From Artocarpus heterophyllus (taxonomy: Eukaryota; Streptophyta; Magnoliopsida; Rosales; Moraceae), in assembly GCA_025403435.1 (NCBI GenBank), contig CM046345.1, positions 8,250,235 through 8,314,234 on the forward strand: a DNA stretch of 64,000 nt, written 5' to 3'. Position numbers and translations under genes: made by a program. Shown piece after piece: positions 37,255-51,225 of this stretch. Numbering within the stretch: position 1 is the stretch's first letter; every line of letters begins with the position of its first letter. The notes below the pieces were generated by a model, which was not told the origin of the DNA, did no database searches, and saw only the letters and a list, made by a program, of their open reading frames with translations.

Positions 37255-40200
37255 CTAGCCCCACAAAGATCTGCCACTGGCAACCTTTTGAATGAAACTT
37301 AGAGGCCATTGGACAACGATGCGCTGGCCCTTCACCCGCGTGCTTCCTCTCTCTCTAAAAACATGTTCTTTTTTACTGGTTGACCATAGTGTTCGGAGGT
37401 CTTTTAAGAATTAAAAACACTTTTTTGATACTTTTGGAGGTCTTTTAAAAATTAAAATAATCTTTTGGCATTTTAAATTTGATGAATTTTGTTAAAGGGT
37501 GATTTTTAGTGCATGAAATTAGAAAACAGAAAATGATAGTGACATTATTGGAAACACAAGAATATTTGAGGTTTAAGATAAAACACAGGGAAAGTTTAGG
37601 TACTAATCCCTGTTTATTTGTCTCTTATTTTCTTAATCCTACTACAATCATCGAAGTCATCCTTCCCCATTAGTCAAACTAATTACAAAAACTATCGTTA
37701 ATTTATTTGACTTATCTCCCAAAATAAAACCTAACTTGTACAAATCGTCTACGCTAATCTGATTGTTTAATTTCTAGGCGTTCGTCCGCTTGGAGCTGTT
37801 TAAAAGTTTAGATAAAAAACCTGTAATTGACCTTGAATTTATTGATTTTTTTAATCAAAATCCGTAAAAGAAACTATACTTGATAAGCAATTTTGAAACG
37901 TTTTCAATAACATCAAAATGTTTGTTGAGCTCAGGATGACTCAGACAACTAGTTAACAAAAACTAGAATAGACAAAGGCAAAATATCATTTTACTTGTAT
38001 TATTTTAATTATGAATGAACTGCCATATTCTGATAATGTCAAAAGGTACATATATCTTGTACTTTAATATATATAGACGCGCACACACATTCTAGTGTGG
38101 CACATCCCCTGTCAGCATTTTTTTGGTAATCTTTTTATGTATTCTTTTTACCAAAAAAGAAAACCCAAATTGTTAAGTATGTTTAAAATTAAACAGACAA
38201 ATAGTTATTCTAATTCAACTTAAATTTAGAGTAGAACTTGAACCTGTATAGCATTTATATTTACAAATCTACAATTGTAATTAATATAAGAACTTAACTG
38301 TTTTACAATTGTGAAATAATAGCATACACTTATTAGAAAGTTGTGAGATTTAATGAGCATATATAAATAATGGTTAAACAAAAATCAATAAGTATAATGA
38401 TGGTTAAACAAGGTTAATTAAGAAAATAAATGTATTCTCTCTTTGATATATATTTAATTGAATACATTTAAAAAAAATTAAGGAAGTTGAGAAAGTAAAA
38501 AAAAGCAAAGCAATGAATGAGTGCCACAGGACTAGACAGTCTTAAGCAATTAGACCTTTGGCTTTTCTCTACGGGACCCTAAACTTTCTGTGTTTGATAA
38601 TTCAGTCTTTAAACTAAAAATTTTACCAATTGACTTTCTAAACTTCAAAGTCTGTTGTAGTTAATTCAATTGATCACATCGTTTAAAATTTGGATAGAAT
38701 TGTCACATGCTCATGCATAGCTTATCAAGGTCAAATTGAAATTTTTTAAAAGAAAGTGCTATGTTGAAATATATTTACATGCATTTTAAAATAGCATTTT
38801 CAAAAAAAAAAAAAAAGAAGAGAGAGAAAAAAATGGGTTGTTTAGAACATTCTCAGACGATGGGAGCTACAAGACAGAAGCCAGCTGCATGATGTTAGTA
38901 ATACCGTACCCCATGTTCTTGGATCAGGACGCGTATGAACGAGAGCAGATTAACAAGAGATTTAACATATACAAGACGTTTGACTGGTCACATTCGTTCT
39001 TAACGCGTTGTTCCACTCCTACGTTTCCATGTTACATGGACGTTTCGGAAACGACAACGACTCATGGATGACAATATTTGAGGAAATATATACATACTCG
39101 GAGGGAGCTACTCGGTCTGAGATGGGCAGTCGCCCCTTGATTTTTTTTTTCTTTTAATTATTTATAAATTTTATAAAAACGTATTCGATCTTTGTAAAAT
39201 TATACTCTATTTTTTAAAAATTATATTTTGTATATTTAAAATTATACTGTATCCTTTTTTAGTAATATTTTTTGGCTCCCTTCTTGAATATACATATATA
39301 TATATATATATAGCATGTTTTATTCGAGTATTTAAATAGAATATTTTAATAAAGATTTAAATTTTTATAAAAAAATACTGTAACAAAATAATTTAAATTA
39401 TGATTTAAACTACAAAACAAACCGGTCTATAATATATATACTAGACTCTCGGAAATATAAATAAATTATTGTTGAGAAAAACGTCATACCTGATATCATC
39501 GCTTTGTTTGACAGATAAAATTTGGCTATTACAGATTTATCAACAGATGTACAAGTGTCAGATTAGACATTTGACATCAAAGTTTGTATGGTTCTGAGAG
39601 ATCTCTTCGGGGAAAGTGGGGGTTTGCCAAGGTAGAAAACGACAAGACGCATTTTTCTTTCGGTGAAGCAAAACAACGAGCCAATGACTTGTGATATCCT
39701 TCCAAAGAATTCCAGTCAATCACCTTTAATTATATACACATATATTTGATTCGCAAATTTGAGACAGCCTATGCCCCTGTTTGGTTTATATATATATTGA
39801 TTTCGTAAATTTGAGATAGTCTATGGCACTGTTTGGTTAACTGTTTGTAGCACCACAGTTCAAATTTTTTAACAACATTTTTCATCATAAAAATCTGTTG
39901 AAACATTTGTTCAAGCCTGTAAATCAAACGACCCTTATAAAATTATCACAATGTATCGATTTTAATAGGTTCTGTATTCACATGTTAACTCTACGATTTA
40001 TTATATGATTATGTCTCGATTTTTAATTTATTGAAATTTAAAACTCTATTTTATTTTCTATTTGGTTTCAATTCAAGCATCTCTAAACGTTAATGTCAAT
40101 GTTGTGTTTGGCACTAAAAAACATGAAAGAGTATGTTTGATATACTATTTTCATTTATGTTATAATATGCATAAGCTATTTCAAATAGTATATCTATTTT

Positions 40201-42045
40201 TTCATAATCATTAAGCTTTGAAATTTGTAAAAATAATTTTTTTTTTTAGATAATTTGAAAATATCCGTATTGCAATGATTAAGTAAAAAAAGTAAATATA
40301 TTTAACAATCAAATACTAAAATTTGACACATATGGTCAAATTTACTATTAAGTATATCATGTGTTAAATTTTTCACCAAGAGTAACATTACACCGAGAAG
40401 TAATCTTTTTACTCAAATGTTAAAATTTAGTATTGGTGCATACATTAATTTAGCATTTTATTGCATATGCTTCAAAGATAGCATGACAACATTGTTTGCT
40501 TAACCAAACTCGAAACAAGTGGAATAATAAGTAGAACTCATGCATGTGAGATTTGACATTTGATATTCTCGTTCTTAATTTGGTTGTTTGGTTGGACATG
40601 AAATATCGGGGTTTTGTAGTGCCAAAAAAAGCAATATAATATGTGGATTACTTTTGTTCAATATCCCATCAATTTTTTTTCAAAGAACTGAATTTACCGA
40701 TTAACTACAGTAAAATCATCCTTTCAATTACCTAAGAGTTACGCAAGAATACTTGACTTCTTGTAAAGTATTGATCAATCGCGGTCGGTGTTCGTACCGT
40801 CCTTTGATTCTTTCTGTGCCTTCCACGAACGAGGGATGATGGTTTGTCCCACGGAGAAACATCAGAAAAATAGGGATGGCATTTTATTAAATGGATATAT
40901 AGTTATATATTTTTATTATTAAGTAAAAATATTGTTATAATATTTCTTGTTAAATGGAGATAAAATATTATTTTTAATAATTTAATGGGATATAATTATA
41001 ATTTTTTTTTATAAAATAAGGATATATTTTCAAATTTTTAAAAAATTTTAGAGTAAAAATTTAAATTCCGAATATTAAGTGGGGCATATGTCTCCACTCA
41101 CCACCACCTTCCTTCATTGGTAGTTTTGTCTAGTTTTTGAGTGTGTTTTGCTATATTGGTTGAAATAAATAGTTTGAAGTGCTACATTGTAGAACTCTTA
41201 CATTTTATAGTAAAATAAAAATAAACTATAATGTAAATTTTTTACATGTTACAATGTTATAAACCAAAATAGCACAAATCAACAGTTTAAACATGGTGTG
41301 AGTGCAATTCCAACGTTAAATGTATTTTAACATGAAGAGCCGCCTTATTATTGACAAATTATGGACGTGTTCACATGGCTGTTGCGTCATACATGACGTC
41401 CCTTAATTCCTTCCTAAAATGTCAGCTCCATGCAACTTGCTTCTCAAAAAAGTCATCTTTGGAATTCCATATATGAACAGAAGAATAAAACACATGAATA
41501 CATGAAATTCCAAGGTACACCCGATGTTTATCAATGCTAATTTGTTTATATTGCTATGTTTTCTTAATCAATCACCAAACACTAATTAATGTTCTACAAA
41601 ATGTTCAATGTTAATTAACTTTATAGCCACCCTTTCCGAAATTGTACTAAATAACACTATTTTAAAACTAATTGTAATAAATAACATATTTTGAAAATAA
41701 TTTAGTAAATATTAACTTTATAGAGTAAATAATTTATTAATTTACTTATTATTTACAGTGTATAATAATTTTTATTTATCCAGTAAATAGATTTAAGGTA
41801 CAAATAATTTATTTATCACTTTATTTATAATGTAAATAATTTATAATGTAAATTTTACACAACAAATAAATTATTTACATGGTAAATCTGCTACTTACTA
41901 CAATGATTTTCAAAGCCTGCTATTTACTTCAAAAAGTTTCAAAACTTTGCTATTTCTCTCATTCTTTTTTAATCTTTTATGCGTGCAGACTAGTTCTTTA
42001 GTGAGATGGCCAGGGGATGGATGGAAACAAGAAGTAAGAGGAGAT
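37255..42045. other. Intergenic, no gene recognised
   Basis: The GC-richer flank ends by about 37.35 kb. A 77-codon plus-strand frame at 38838-39071 (MMLVIPYPMFLDQDAYERE within it) matches nothing surely. The dispersed repeat relative is at 41640-41950. Confidence 0.4.
39313..39424. mobile_element. Short MITE, family B, copy 2
   Basis: ATTCGAGTATTTAAATAGAA ... AATACTGTAACAAAATAATT; same order of blocks as copy 1. Confidence 0.6.
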
Positions 42046-42048
42046 TAA

Positions 42049-42589
42049 GGGTCCGTTTGGTAAATGGATTCGAATTAGTGATTTGATTTGAGTTAGTATC
42101 ATTTGAATTAGGATTTAAGTTAGTGATTTGAATTCTTATCCGAATTGGTGTTTGAATGTGTATTTAAGTTTTAATCTGAGTATGGAATAAAATTGAAATT
42201 TGTGTTTGGAGAGGTAGTGAAAATAGTTTTTGATTTATTAACAAATCTAATAAAATCTTATTGTAAATGATCTTAAAAAATATGTAATATGGATATTAAT
42301 TTATTCCTCTCTTTACTAAGAACACAATGAAAAAATAATCATCTCCATTGGATATCAAATGAAGAAGTTATGATATTTTTTCCTCAAACATAGGAGAGAG
42401 AATTTTAGTTTTTACTGTAACAAAGATATCCGAGTATTAAATTAGGGGGATGAGAACTTTAAAACTTGGATTCTTGATACTAAAAGAATTCAAATTTTGG
42501 AGGAAACAAACACATATCCAAAGGATTCTTGACACTCGAATCTAAATTTGAGTCAATTGAGTCCAAATAATACTTGCAACCAACAACCC
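42049..42589. mobile_element. Tourist-like MITE (541 bp) with TAA target duplication
   Basis: Starts GGGTCCGTTTGG, ends CCAACAACCC, and is flanked by TAA on both sides (42046-42048, 42590-42592), as expected for PIF/Harbinger-type elements. It is the inverted relative of the units at 13775-14851. Confidence 0.7.
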
Positions 42590-42712
42590 TAAGAGCTCCT
42601 TTGTTTTTAGATGAGGATTGAGATTCAAATATAAGAATTCAAGCTCATCACATTCAACAATATATACAAATATATGTGTATACACGTAATGTCAAAATGT
42701 GTCCTTGAAAAT

Positions 42713-42882
42713 CTAATTAGTTGTTTGAAACTTTAGTTCTAACCTATTAGTTACAACTATGAATAGTGTAAAGATCTTAACAGCTACAGTAAAAAAAAAA
42801 AAAAAAAAATTGCTACAGTGTAAAGCTCTTGCATGCTATAGTTCTTAAATTTAAAACGTCAATTACAACTAAAGTTCAAACG
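42713..42882. mobile_element. MITE, family C, copy 3
   Basis: AATAGTGTAAAGATCTTAAC ... TGCTACAGTGTAAAGCTCTT with a poly-A run between. Ends decayed. Confidence 0.55.
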
Positions 42883-42891
42883 GAAGCTAAA

Positions 42892-44172
42892 GTGTCACCT
42901 CACTCTATCTCATGTTTTTGATCTAGTGATCATTAGCCACTAAATATCTAACTTGAAGATGGTAAAATTACAAAGTTTCATATATTTAAGCGGGAGCCTC
43001 TTTATTAAGTTTTAATATTTTATTAAATTTTTGAATATTTAATGGAGAAATTTTATGAATCCTTTAAAGGATATTTTATTAATTTGAGATGTACTTTTAT
43101 GTAAAACAAATTTGTGTATATATATATATATAATATTAACTCTTGACTATTTCATAATAAACTTTTGATTTATATTGTTATTTAATCTCTCATTCTTAGT
43201 TTTAATCGTTTGTTTAGTTTATATAGCTAATAGAAGTTTTACTATCTTTTATTTTTTTTCACCATCCATGTCACTCAAAATATCCTATTTATTATTCCAT
43301 TTTCGTCTCCTCCATCAAATTAACATAGTTTTCATGCTGACTCTTTATCAGCTTAAGTTAAAATCAATAAAATTATTAGGTAAAAAGTTAATATAAATGA
43401 AAAAAAAAAACATAAGAGTATGATCATTAGGGAAACGGATAAAATATAACTTCAAGGAATTATATATGTACTAGGTAGGAATGCACATGTATAGTCAACT
43501 TGAACTTTTTTCTCGTTGTTTTAGAATATCACAAAAAGATAAAAAAAAAAGACAATGAAAAAATCATATAGAAAATTAATACGAGGTATGCATGTAAAAA
43601 TAACGATCAAAAGGTCCACATGAGACGAAAACGGTAAAGTATATTAAATTTGGAAAAAAATTACTTCAACACAAAAATAGAAATAGTCTTTTTTTTAGAA
43701 AAGATATTTTAAAGAGATGAGCAGAATAGTATATAAGTAAAGATTTATTTGAGAGTTTATTTTAATAGAGCAATTACATAAGAATTTATAAAGATCATTA
43801 TTGACATATTTAGAGGTAGAGGGAAAATTTTAAATGGAGAAACATTTGGAAAAGAATAATTAATAGGATAATTGAGGAAACAGTAATTTGATAAGGTATA
43901 TTTTTAAAATACAATAAGATTTAAAGGGAAATAAACCATCACCCATCACCAATCATCGATCACCAATCATATTCCACAAAACCCATCACCTCCTCTCCCA
44001 TCCAAAACCATGTGCAGCAACCGAGAGGCAGAAAAAAAAAAAAAAAAAAAGAAACAAAAAAAACCACAACTTCAACCAAAACGAATGCCCTCCAAAACGG
44101 CAAAACCATGCGCAGCAAAAAAAAAAAAAAGTTACTTCAAAACGGGGGCTTGTCAATAGTGTCATTATTATA

Positions 44173-44206
<34 letters not shown>

Positions 44207-44460
44207 TGATAGATATATGTGAGAGACATACCTCTCGCATGTCAAGTAATTACCCACAAACAAATTGTATAATTGATATTAGATAATATAATTAAGTCGA
44301 TGTCCCTACAACTACAGAAATCGATTAAGCGGTAAGAACGGCTATTACGTACTAAAAAAAAAAACCGACTGTTAAACGGTGGCGTTAAATAAGTCGTTCA
44401 TTCCTACTATGACTTATCGGATATCAATGGGCAAGTTGCATGCATGCCACTATATTGCGT
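42892..44460 (+). repeat. Duplicated block X (first copy)
   Basis: Shares ordered blocks with 48121-49455, for example AGTGATCATTAGCCACTAAA and ACAAAGTTTCATATATTTAA, then the region around CATTCATTCCTAG. It contains no recognisable gene. Confidence 0.75.
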
Positions 44461-44632
44461 ATATAAGGGTGAAGCTACACATGGATAAAGATATATGGTT
44501 GTTCATGTCAAATAAGTCATTCATTCCTAGTGCGACTTATCTGATATCAATGAGCAAGTTACATGCATGCCAATAAGATTGCGTATGCAGGGGTGAAGCT
44601 ATACGCGGATGAAGATAGATGGTTGCTCATGT
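44387..44632 (+). repeat. Tandem duplication of about 123 bp
   Basis: AAATAAGTCGTTCATTCCTA at 44387 recurs as AAATAAGTCATTCATTCCTA at 44510, and the following sequence matches to about 44632. Confidence 0.8.
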
Positions 44633-44847
44633 CTCTTAAACTTTTTTTTCTTTAATATTGTACATAGAATTTTATAAAAATTATATTCGCCCCCTAAATT
44701 TTGTTCCGTCTTTCTTAGAGTTTTATATTTCTTTCATTTATTTTGACAATATTAGTACGCGCTCTGCCCTTGGCTAATTTTTCTAACTCCGTCTCTGAAC
44801 GTATGTATGTGTGTATATATATGTACATACAAGGACTAAAATATGAA

Positions 44848-45100
44848 ACCAGCCAAACCAATCTAAACCAAGTAATATTTTTTGTTGATATGGTGACAAC
44901 ATGGGTACGTTCATTTAGCACTTAATTTTTTAGAATAGTACTCAATATTGTTAATGCTAGACTATAACCAGCCAGATCAATCTAAACCTGGTAATATTTT
45001 TTTGTTGATATGGTGACAAACATACGTACCTTCATTTAGCACTTAATTTTTTAGAAGAGTACTCAATATTGTTAATGCTAGACTATAACTGGCCATACCA
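44848..45100 (+). repeat. Tandem duplication of about 120 bp
   Basis: ACCAGCCAAACCAATCTAAA (44848) and ACCAGCCAGATCAATCTAAA (44967) start near-identical units. A third partial start is at about 45088. Confidence 0.8.
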
Positions 45101-45237
45101 ATATTTATTGAGTGTCACATCAAAACAATTCGGTGTTAGATGAATGTCCTAATAACATTACCAATACCTATGTGTGTGTTAAATAAAAGATAAATGGTCT
45201 CCTCACATCCCAAACTAACATCACAATTAAAATCTAA

Positions 45238-46484
45238 GGTAAATTACTCAATTAGTCTCCAACCTTTTAAGAAAGTGAGATTTTAGCCCTTAACTTTTTT
45301 TAATCGGTTTGAAACCTTTCATTTCAATAGTTGAGGAATCATTTTAACGGTCAAATGGTCAAATTTAACCGTTAGATGTTGTTGGATATCATTTTTTAAC
45401 TAAAATTACTAAATTACTTTCAAATATTAATACATTAGAAAATTAAGGATAAATCACACCACTGATTCAAAAACACCAAATCACAGCCATTAGTTTGATT
45501 TTTACCCCAAAAAATTTTAAAATTAGGAGAAAAAAACCATCTCATCTTCAACCTCCTTATCAACATCCATCGGCATGGAAGTCGAGCACAACCAAACCAC
45601 CACTGATCAGCCCCCATCACACCTAACCCCATTGGAGCCCCTTCCTTGTTGCAGCTCCCTCCCCATCACACCTAATCGCATCACAACCCCCTCCGCCTTG
45701 TCCTTTCTTCATGGCTCAAATAAAAAATAAAATGAAAAAACAGAAGGAAAAAAAAAACAAAGAAGAAATAAAAAAACCCCAATTGAAACCCAAATCAATC
45801 CTCCCTCAAATCTAAATTGAATCAACAAAAACCAGATCAATCCTCTTCAATCACTGATCAAAACACAAAATCATTCAAACTAGATCCCAATCTCATGAAA
45901 AAGATTGAAAACCATTCTTTTATTTTTTTCTTAAATCCTCCTCTTCTTCCTCTTTCCTTCCTCTGCCTATGTCCATGGCCGTTTGATCTTGGGGACACTG
46001 TTTGATCTTGGGTTTGAGCACGCTCTTCCCAGTGGTGTTCTTCGACAGCAGGCACTAGACCGAAATTGGCAGTGTTGCCATCTACCTTCCCATGGAGTTC
46101 AAGGGGTTCTAGTCGCTTTTAGGGAAATCAGAGAAAAAAATTAGGGACATAGAGGAAAAAGATTAGGAAAATCAAGTTTTTTTTTTGAAGAATCTAGTTT
46201 TGTTTTTGTTTTTTATTTTTTTTGTTGATTTTAATAATATTATTTAGTTTTATTTTATTAGTTTTTATGTTTTTATTTTAATTTTTAGAAAAATGTTAGT
46301 CTTTTTAATAAAATGTCCTTACTTAAGAAGTCATATACACATCACGTGATTCCCTTTTTTAACAGACATTAGTTAAAATAGTCCCTCAGCTACTAAAATG
46401 AAAGGATAGGGACCGATTAATAAAAAAATTAAGGACCAAAATGTTATTTTTGTGAAAGGTTGGGGATCGATTGAGTAATTTACC
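45238..46484. mobile_element. Long-TIR transposon (1247 bp), Mutator-like in form
   Basis: Starts GGTAAATTACTCAATTAGTC and ends GATCGATTGAGTAATTTACC. The inverted repeats extend about 110 bp with scattered changes. No transposase frame was found; the short reading frames inside have no recognisable domain. No clean target duplication is visible. It sits between duplicated blocks X and Y. Confidence 0.7.
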
Positions 46485-46489
46485 CATTC

Positions 46490-48110
46490 TATTGGGAGTT
46501 GGAGCCACATGTAGAGAGAAAATAGATTAGCTTACACTTCCTTTAATCTCTTAAAGTTTATGCATATCAAACCCATCAGCTTATCTTTTTTAGGACTAAA
46601 GGTGCGTTTACTATGCATGAGAGCAGGAAAAAAAAGAAAAGAAGAGCTTACACTCCCTCTAATTTCCCCTTGAGCCCGTGGTTCCTTCTAATTTTGCTTC
46701 TCTATTTTTTTTTTTTTTTTTACCTCTCCTTCTCCCCCTATCCAAGATCTTGTAAATTGTATTATAGAAGCAGAATTTTTTTAAAAAAATATTTCAATTG
46801 TATCTCAAGTTTTTACTTTTAAATATACTTAAATTTCAAACTTCAAACCTCAAATAAATCAAAAATCATTTATAGTGCAATGAAAACTTATATTTTCACT
46901 ACAAGAATTGAACCTTTTAGCGACGACATCTTTAGTGAAGACAAATGTGCACTGTAGTGACTACATGATTCTATGACAAATGCTTCAAGTTTTAAAATAT
47001 GAATTAAATTATATTACATGCGTAGTTCATTTTGAATAACAACAAAATAAATAAATAAATACAAGAGGCACAAAATTAAAAAAATATTATTTAATTTTAG
47101 TTTAAAATTTTCATTCTACTATGTCATTTGAAAAATTCTGACTCTGTCACTGCCCACACAATATAGAAAATGAGAATAACAATAGAATAAATGATATGTA
47201 TTTGAGATCTTATTTCTGTCGGTGCCTTATATTCGTTCCCTTGTAGCAAAGAATTGTTCTAGTATGATGCCAAAAGTCTTGAAACACATCTTTTTCGTTT
47301 GCAAGAATCTAGCACAATTTCTTCATCATCACATGTCACGACCAGGAAAAAAGAATCTTCAACGTAAAACATCTTTTATTTTGGCTAAAAAAAAGGTCAT
47401 CTATTCCTACGGTTTGAAAATTGATCATCAATAGTACTACAATGTTGCTTAATCTTGCTTTTTGGCCTTGTCATGTTTAATTTGAATACTCCGTACGTAA
47501 ACATCTTCTTCTGGTCTTTTTCCATTAGCTATTTCCACACCGAAAAAAAAAGAAAAGAAAGAGAAGATGTATACATAGAGAGAGAGAAGAGAGAGAGAGA
47601 ATATCGTTATTTGTCGTTATTTTTAGCTCGCAAATTGTAATAAAACATCAGTATAAGACCAAAATTGTGTTCTTTTTTACCTTTAAAACAATTCTAGACT
47701 TGCAGGCTGTTTTTATTAATGAAAACACGTTGTCTCGCAAGAAAATTCTATTAAATTAATTGTGCTTAGAGTTATAAACTAATAGCTTTTCGTAAAAGTT
47801 GGGTGAATGACCGGTTTTGTCCACTGTTTAATTAACGGCCATACTTTTTTTTACAGAACAATTTTTTTTTACGTAAATGACATTTTATTACAATGACAAT
47901 CAATTAATGATAAACTGATGGTTTATAATTAATTTATCACTGGTTGACCTGTATATCATTGATTTATCAGTGGTTTATCATATATAAAATAAATTCTTGA
48001 TTAAAATTGATTAATCACTGATTGATATTAGTTAGTCAGTGACAAACCACATAAATTATCAGTAATAAATCACTAAGTTATTTAACGATAAACCATTAAT
48101 GTGAGGCTCA
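46490..48110 (+). repeat. Duplicated block Y (first copy)
   Basis: Matches 50790-52230: GAGAATAACAATAGA, GATGCCAAAAGTCTTGAAAC (vs ATGCACCAAAAGTTTTGAAAC), CATTAGCTATTTCCACACC, a GA-rich run, and ACCGGTTTTG / AATTAACGGCC. Confidence 0.75.
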
Positions 48111-48120
48111 CGAATGTAAG

Positions 48121-49455
48121 TGTCACCTCACTCTATTTCATGTCATAATTTGATTTAATTAGTGATCATTAGCCACTAAATATCTAACTTGACGATGGTA
48201 ATAAAATAACAAAGTTTCATATATTTAAGCAGGGTTTCTTTATTAACCTTTTAATATCTTTAAATTTTTGAATTTTTAATGCAGAATTTTTTATGAATTC
48301 TTAAAAAGGAATTTTTCTTATTTGAGATGTACTCTTATGTACAAACGAAAAATATAGTTAACTCAATAACTTCATATATAACAAACTTTTGATTTGTGTA
48401 CTTATTTGATCTCTCATTCCTATTTTTAATCTTTTTTGCAGGGTTATATAAGTTAACAGAAGTTTTACTCTCTTCTATTTTCTTAGTCTCCATGTAGCTC
48501 ATAAATATTCCATCCGTTATTCCGTTTCCGTACCCTCCATCAAACTAAACATAGTTTTCATGCAGACGTGTTAGTTATATATTTGAATGGATTATAGAAT
48601 GGAGGAACAAAGCAAATGATTTTTTGTATTATTATTTAGAATATGAAAATTTGTGTCCATTTACCTCCTGTCACCTTAATTTTTTAAGAAAATCAATAAA
48701 ATGAACATGTAAAAGTTTAATATAAAAAAAATTAACAAAAATGTAACATAATTCTAAGAATTATATACAGTACAAATACAATAGTTACATGACAAATGGG
48801 TCCTTTTAATCAGAGAACCCCATCCTCAAACTCGAGGTTTTAATTTTTCACAGCATTGCCCTCTTGACTTCAACTTTATTAACTATTAAACTTGTTTCGT
48901 TGAAACGCATATTACAATTAACATTTGTTGCTGCAGAGAATAAATCAATTCTAAAATGAATAACATGCTCAACATGAGTTAAGTATATTAAACGTTTCCG
49001 CATATAAACGTTCACAAATTTGATCAATCACTCTTCCCGCTTATGAGCAGGCATAGATATATAATATGCTATAGCATATATTTCTCCACATCGATGGGTC
49101 CTTTTCTTCTTTATCGTAAGGTTATATGCATGTTTGAAACAAAAGTCAAGCATTGATAAGTAACGATCAACAAACAAATTTTATAATTTTAAGAGCTGGT
49201 GATTGATACTAGATGTCTGATATAATCAAGCCGGCCGGGGGTCACCGCAACCGCGGAAATTGGTTAAGCAGTACGAAGGGCTAGCTTTTAAGTGCTAGTT
49301 CAGAGCCGAAAAACAAACAAAGTAACGGCTTATTGCTAGTTCACACTTTATGGTCAATGGTGGGCGTTCTAAATATTGATAAGGCGCATTCATTCGTAGC
49401 ACGGTTTATCCGATGTTTAATGAGCAACTTGCATGTCAATGACTTTTAATACATA
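48121..49455 (+). repeat. Duplicated block X' (second copy)
   Basis: Counterpart of 42892-44460 at an offset of about 5.2 kb, same orientation. It starts directly where block Y ends. Confidence 0.75.
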
Positions 49456-50280
49456 GCAAGTTCTGTGTCAAAATTCTCTCAAACGACCGGCCATAGAAAT
49501 ACTTCACTTAATTAGACTCAAGAATTAATAAAGCTATAAAGCTCAGAAGTAAAACATTCTTATTTATTCTCAAGCCAACAAAAGTGTTGTAGTTAATGAT
49601 TGAATTTTAATTACCCTTATTTATAAGTGTCGGAGTGTCACAAATGTTTAAATAATTTACTGACTTATGTGGACCTTGGATCCAATAAATTGGTCTAGTC
49701 TATAAAACAAATGTCCCCTTAATCTATACTGCTTGTTATTTAACTATCTTTCTTTGGCGTCTAATCCATTTACACATGTCCTTATATTAATCAGCTCTTT
49801 TTAACAGTCCTAAGCCCACATTTCTCTTTAAATCTTCAGTTTTAACTTTGATCTCATTCTAATTTCTTTCCCTCTTTAGTTTAATAATGTTGTTTCCTCT
49901 TCAGACTCTTATTTATTCGAAACACTTCTTATCTTACTGTTGTATTTTCTTTGTTATCATTTGTGTCCTTAATTGCCTCTCGCAATATAGTATACATACA
50001 CACCCACACACACAGGAACCAGCTGAAAAATTTTTCTGGCACGTAAATAGAAGCAATTTTTTTTTTTAAAAAGTACAATACAACATTTTTTATCTTTAAA
50101 TATCTATTTGTGTCTTTGATTCTCTTCCCCAAATAAACTGAACTTGTAATGGAGTTTGTTTCAATTTTTAAAGTTTAGAGTCTGCAAATGCTCATGAATT
50201 AATATGATAGCCTCATTGATTTTTAAAGTTTAGAGAGAAAAGAGATTGGTATCCTCATATCCTCACGTTCTAATATTATT

Positions 50281-50783
50281 TATTTATCTTTTTATACCAT
50301 GTATTTTAGGTTTATTCAAACACTATACCTCTGGGTTTGAATCTTATCGAATTTATATTTCAAATTAGATTTAATACATATATTTATACCTTACTTTATT
50401 TAATAGTTGATTTTGACCTTTGAAATGACCAAATTATCCTTAAGTAAACAAAGAAAAATTAAAACTTAAAAAAACAAAAATTAAAACTTAACAAAAAAAG
50501 AAAACAAAAACAAAAACACACAAAACACCTATTTTTGAGGCTATTTATTGCAATTTTAAAGTTGAAAACCTTAGTATAAAGCTTTTTTAAATTTCTAAAA
50601 TTCTCTTATTTTTCAATTTGAGGGTATTTCTAGTAATTTCTTAGATCAAAATTGAATATTGATTAGAAATGTATAAATTTATGTATTAAATCAAATATAA
50701 AGATATAAATTTGATGAGATTCAAAACTAAAGGTATAAGTTTTGAATAAACTTAAATTAAATCGTATAAAAAGATAAATATCA
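50281..50783. mobile_element. Long-TIR MITE, family A, copy 3
   Basis: Opens TATTTATCTTTTTATACCAT and closes CGTATAAAAAGATAAATATC. It is the best-preserved inverted repeat of the family and lies just before duplicated block Y'. Confidence 0.7.
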
Positions 50784-51040
50784 CTTTAAGATATTTATTG
50801 AGGATTGGGACTACACGTAGAAGGGAAAAGAGATCAACTTACACCCCCTTTAATCTCTCGAAATTCAAGCATATCAAACCCATATCCTCATTCTTTTGAA
50901 GGATTAAAGACACATTTACTTTACATGAGAGGGAAATAGACGAGTTATGAGTGAATTCCTTTCCAATGTAATTATATATTTTGTAATAAAAATTTAGTGA
51001 TCCTGCATAATATAGAGAATGAGAATAACAATAGATTAAA

Positions 51041-51225
51041 AGGATGTTTGGGAGTATTGTTTCAAACTAATGGTTTGAACAAATTTTGATTAAAACTATT
51101 GTAGTATATAAAAGCTTTATACTATACGTAGCTCATTTTTTCTTGATATTGTAGCAAGTGAAAGTTTTACATTGCACAACCAAAAGTTTAAACTGAACAT
51201 AAGAAAAAAAAAAACACCCTATAGA
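51041..51225. mobile_element. MITE, family C, copy 4 (within duplicated block Y')
   Basis: Starts GGATGTTTGGGAGTATTG and ends AACACCCT, with the same type of interior. The sister block Y lacks it, so it inserted after the duplication. Confidence 0.55.

Noticed and set aside
38838..39071. Possible N-terminal piece of a 2-hydroxyacid dehydrogenase (MMLVIPYPMF ... KRFNIYKTFD)
   Set aside because: Resemblance is vague, with no cofactor-binding motif and no further exon nearby; kept only as an unrecognised frame.
44012..44240. Lys-rich and Ile/Tyr-rich frames
   Set aside because: Poly-A and (AT)n translation.
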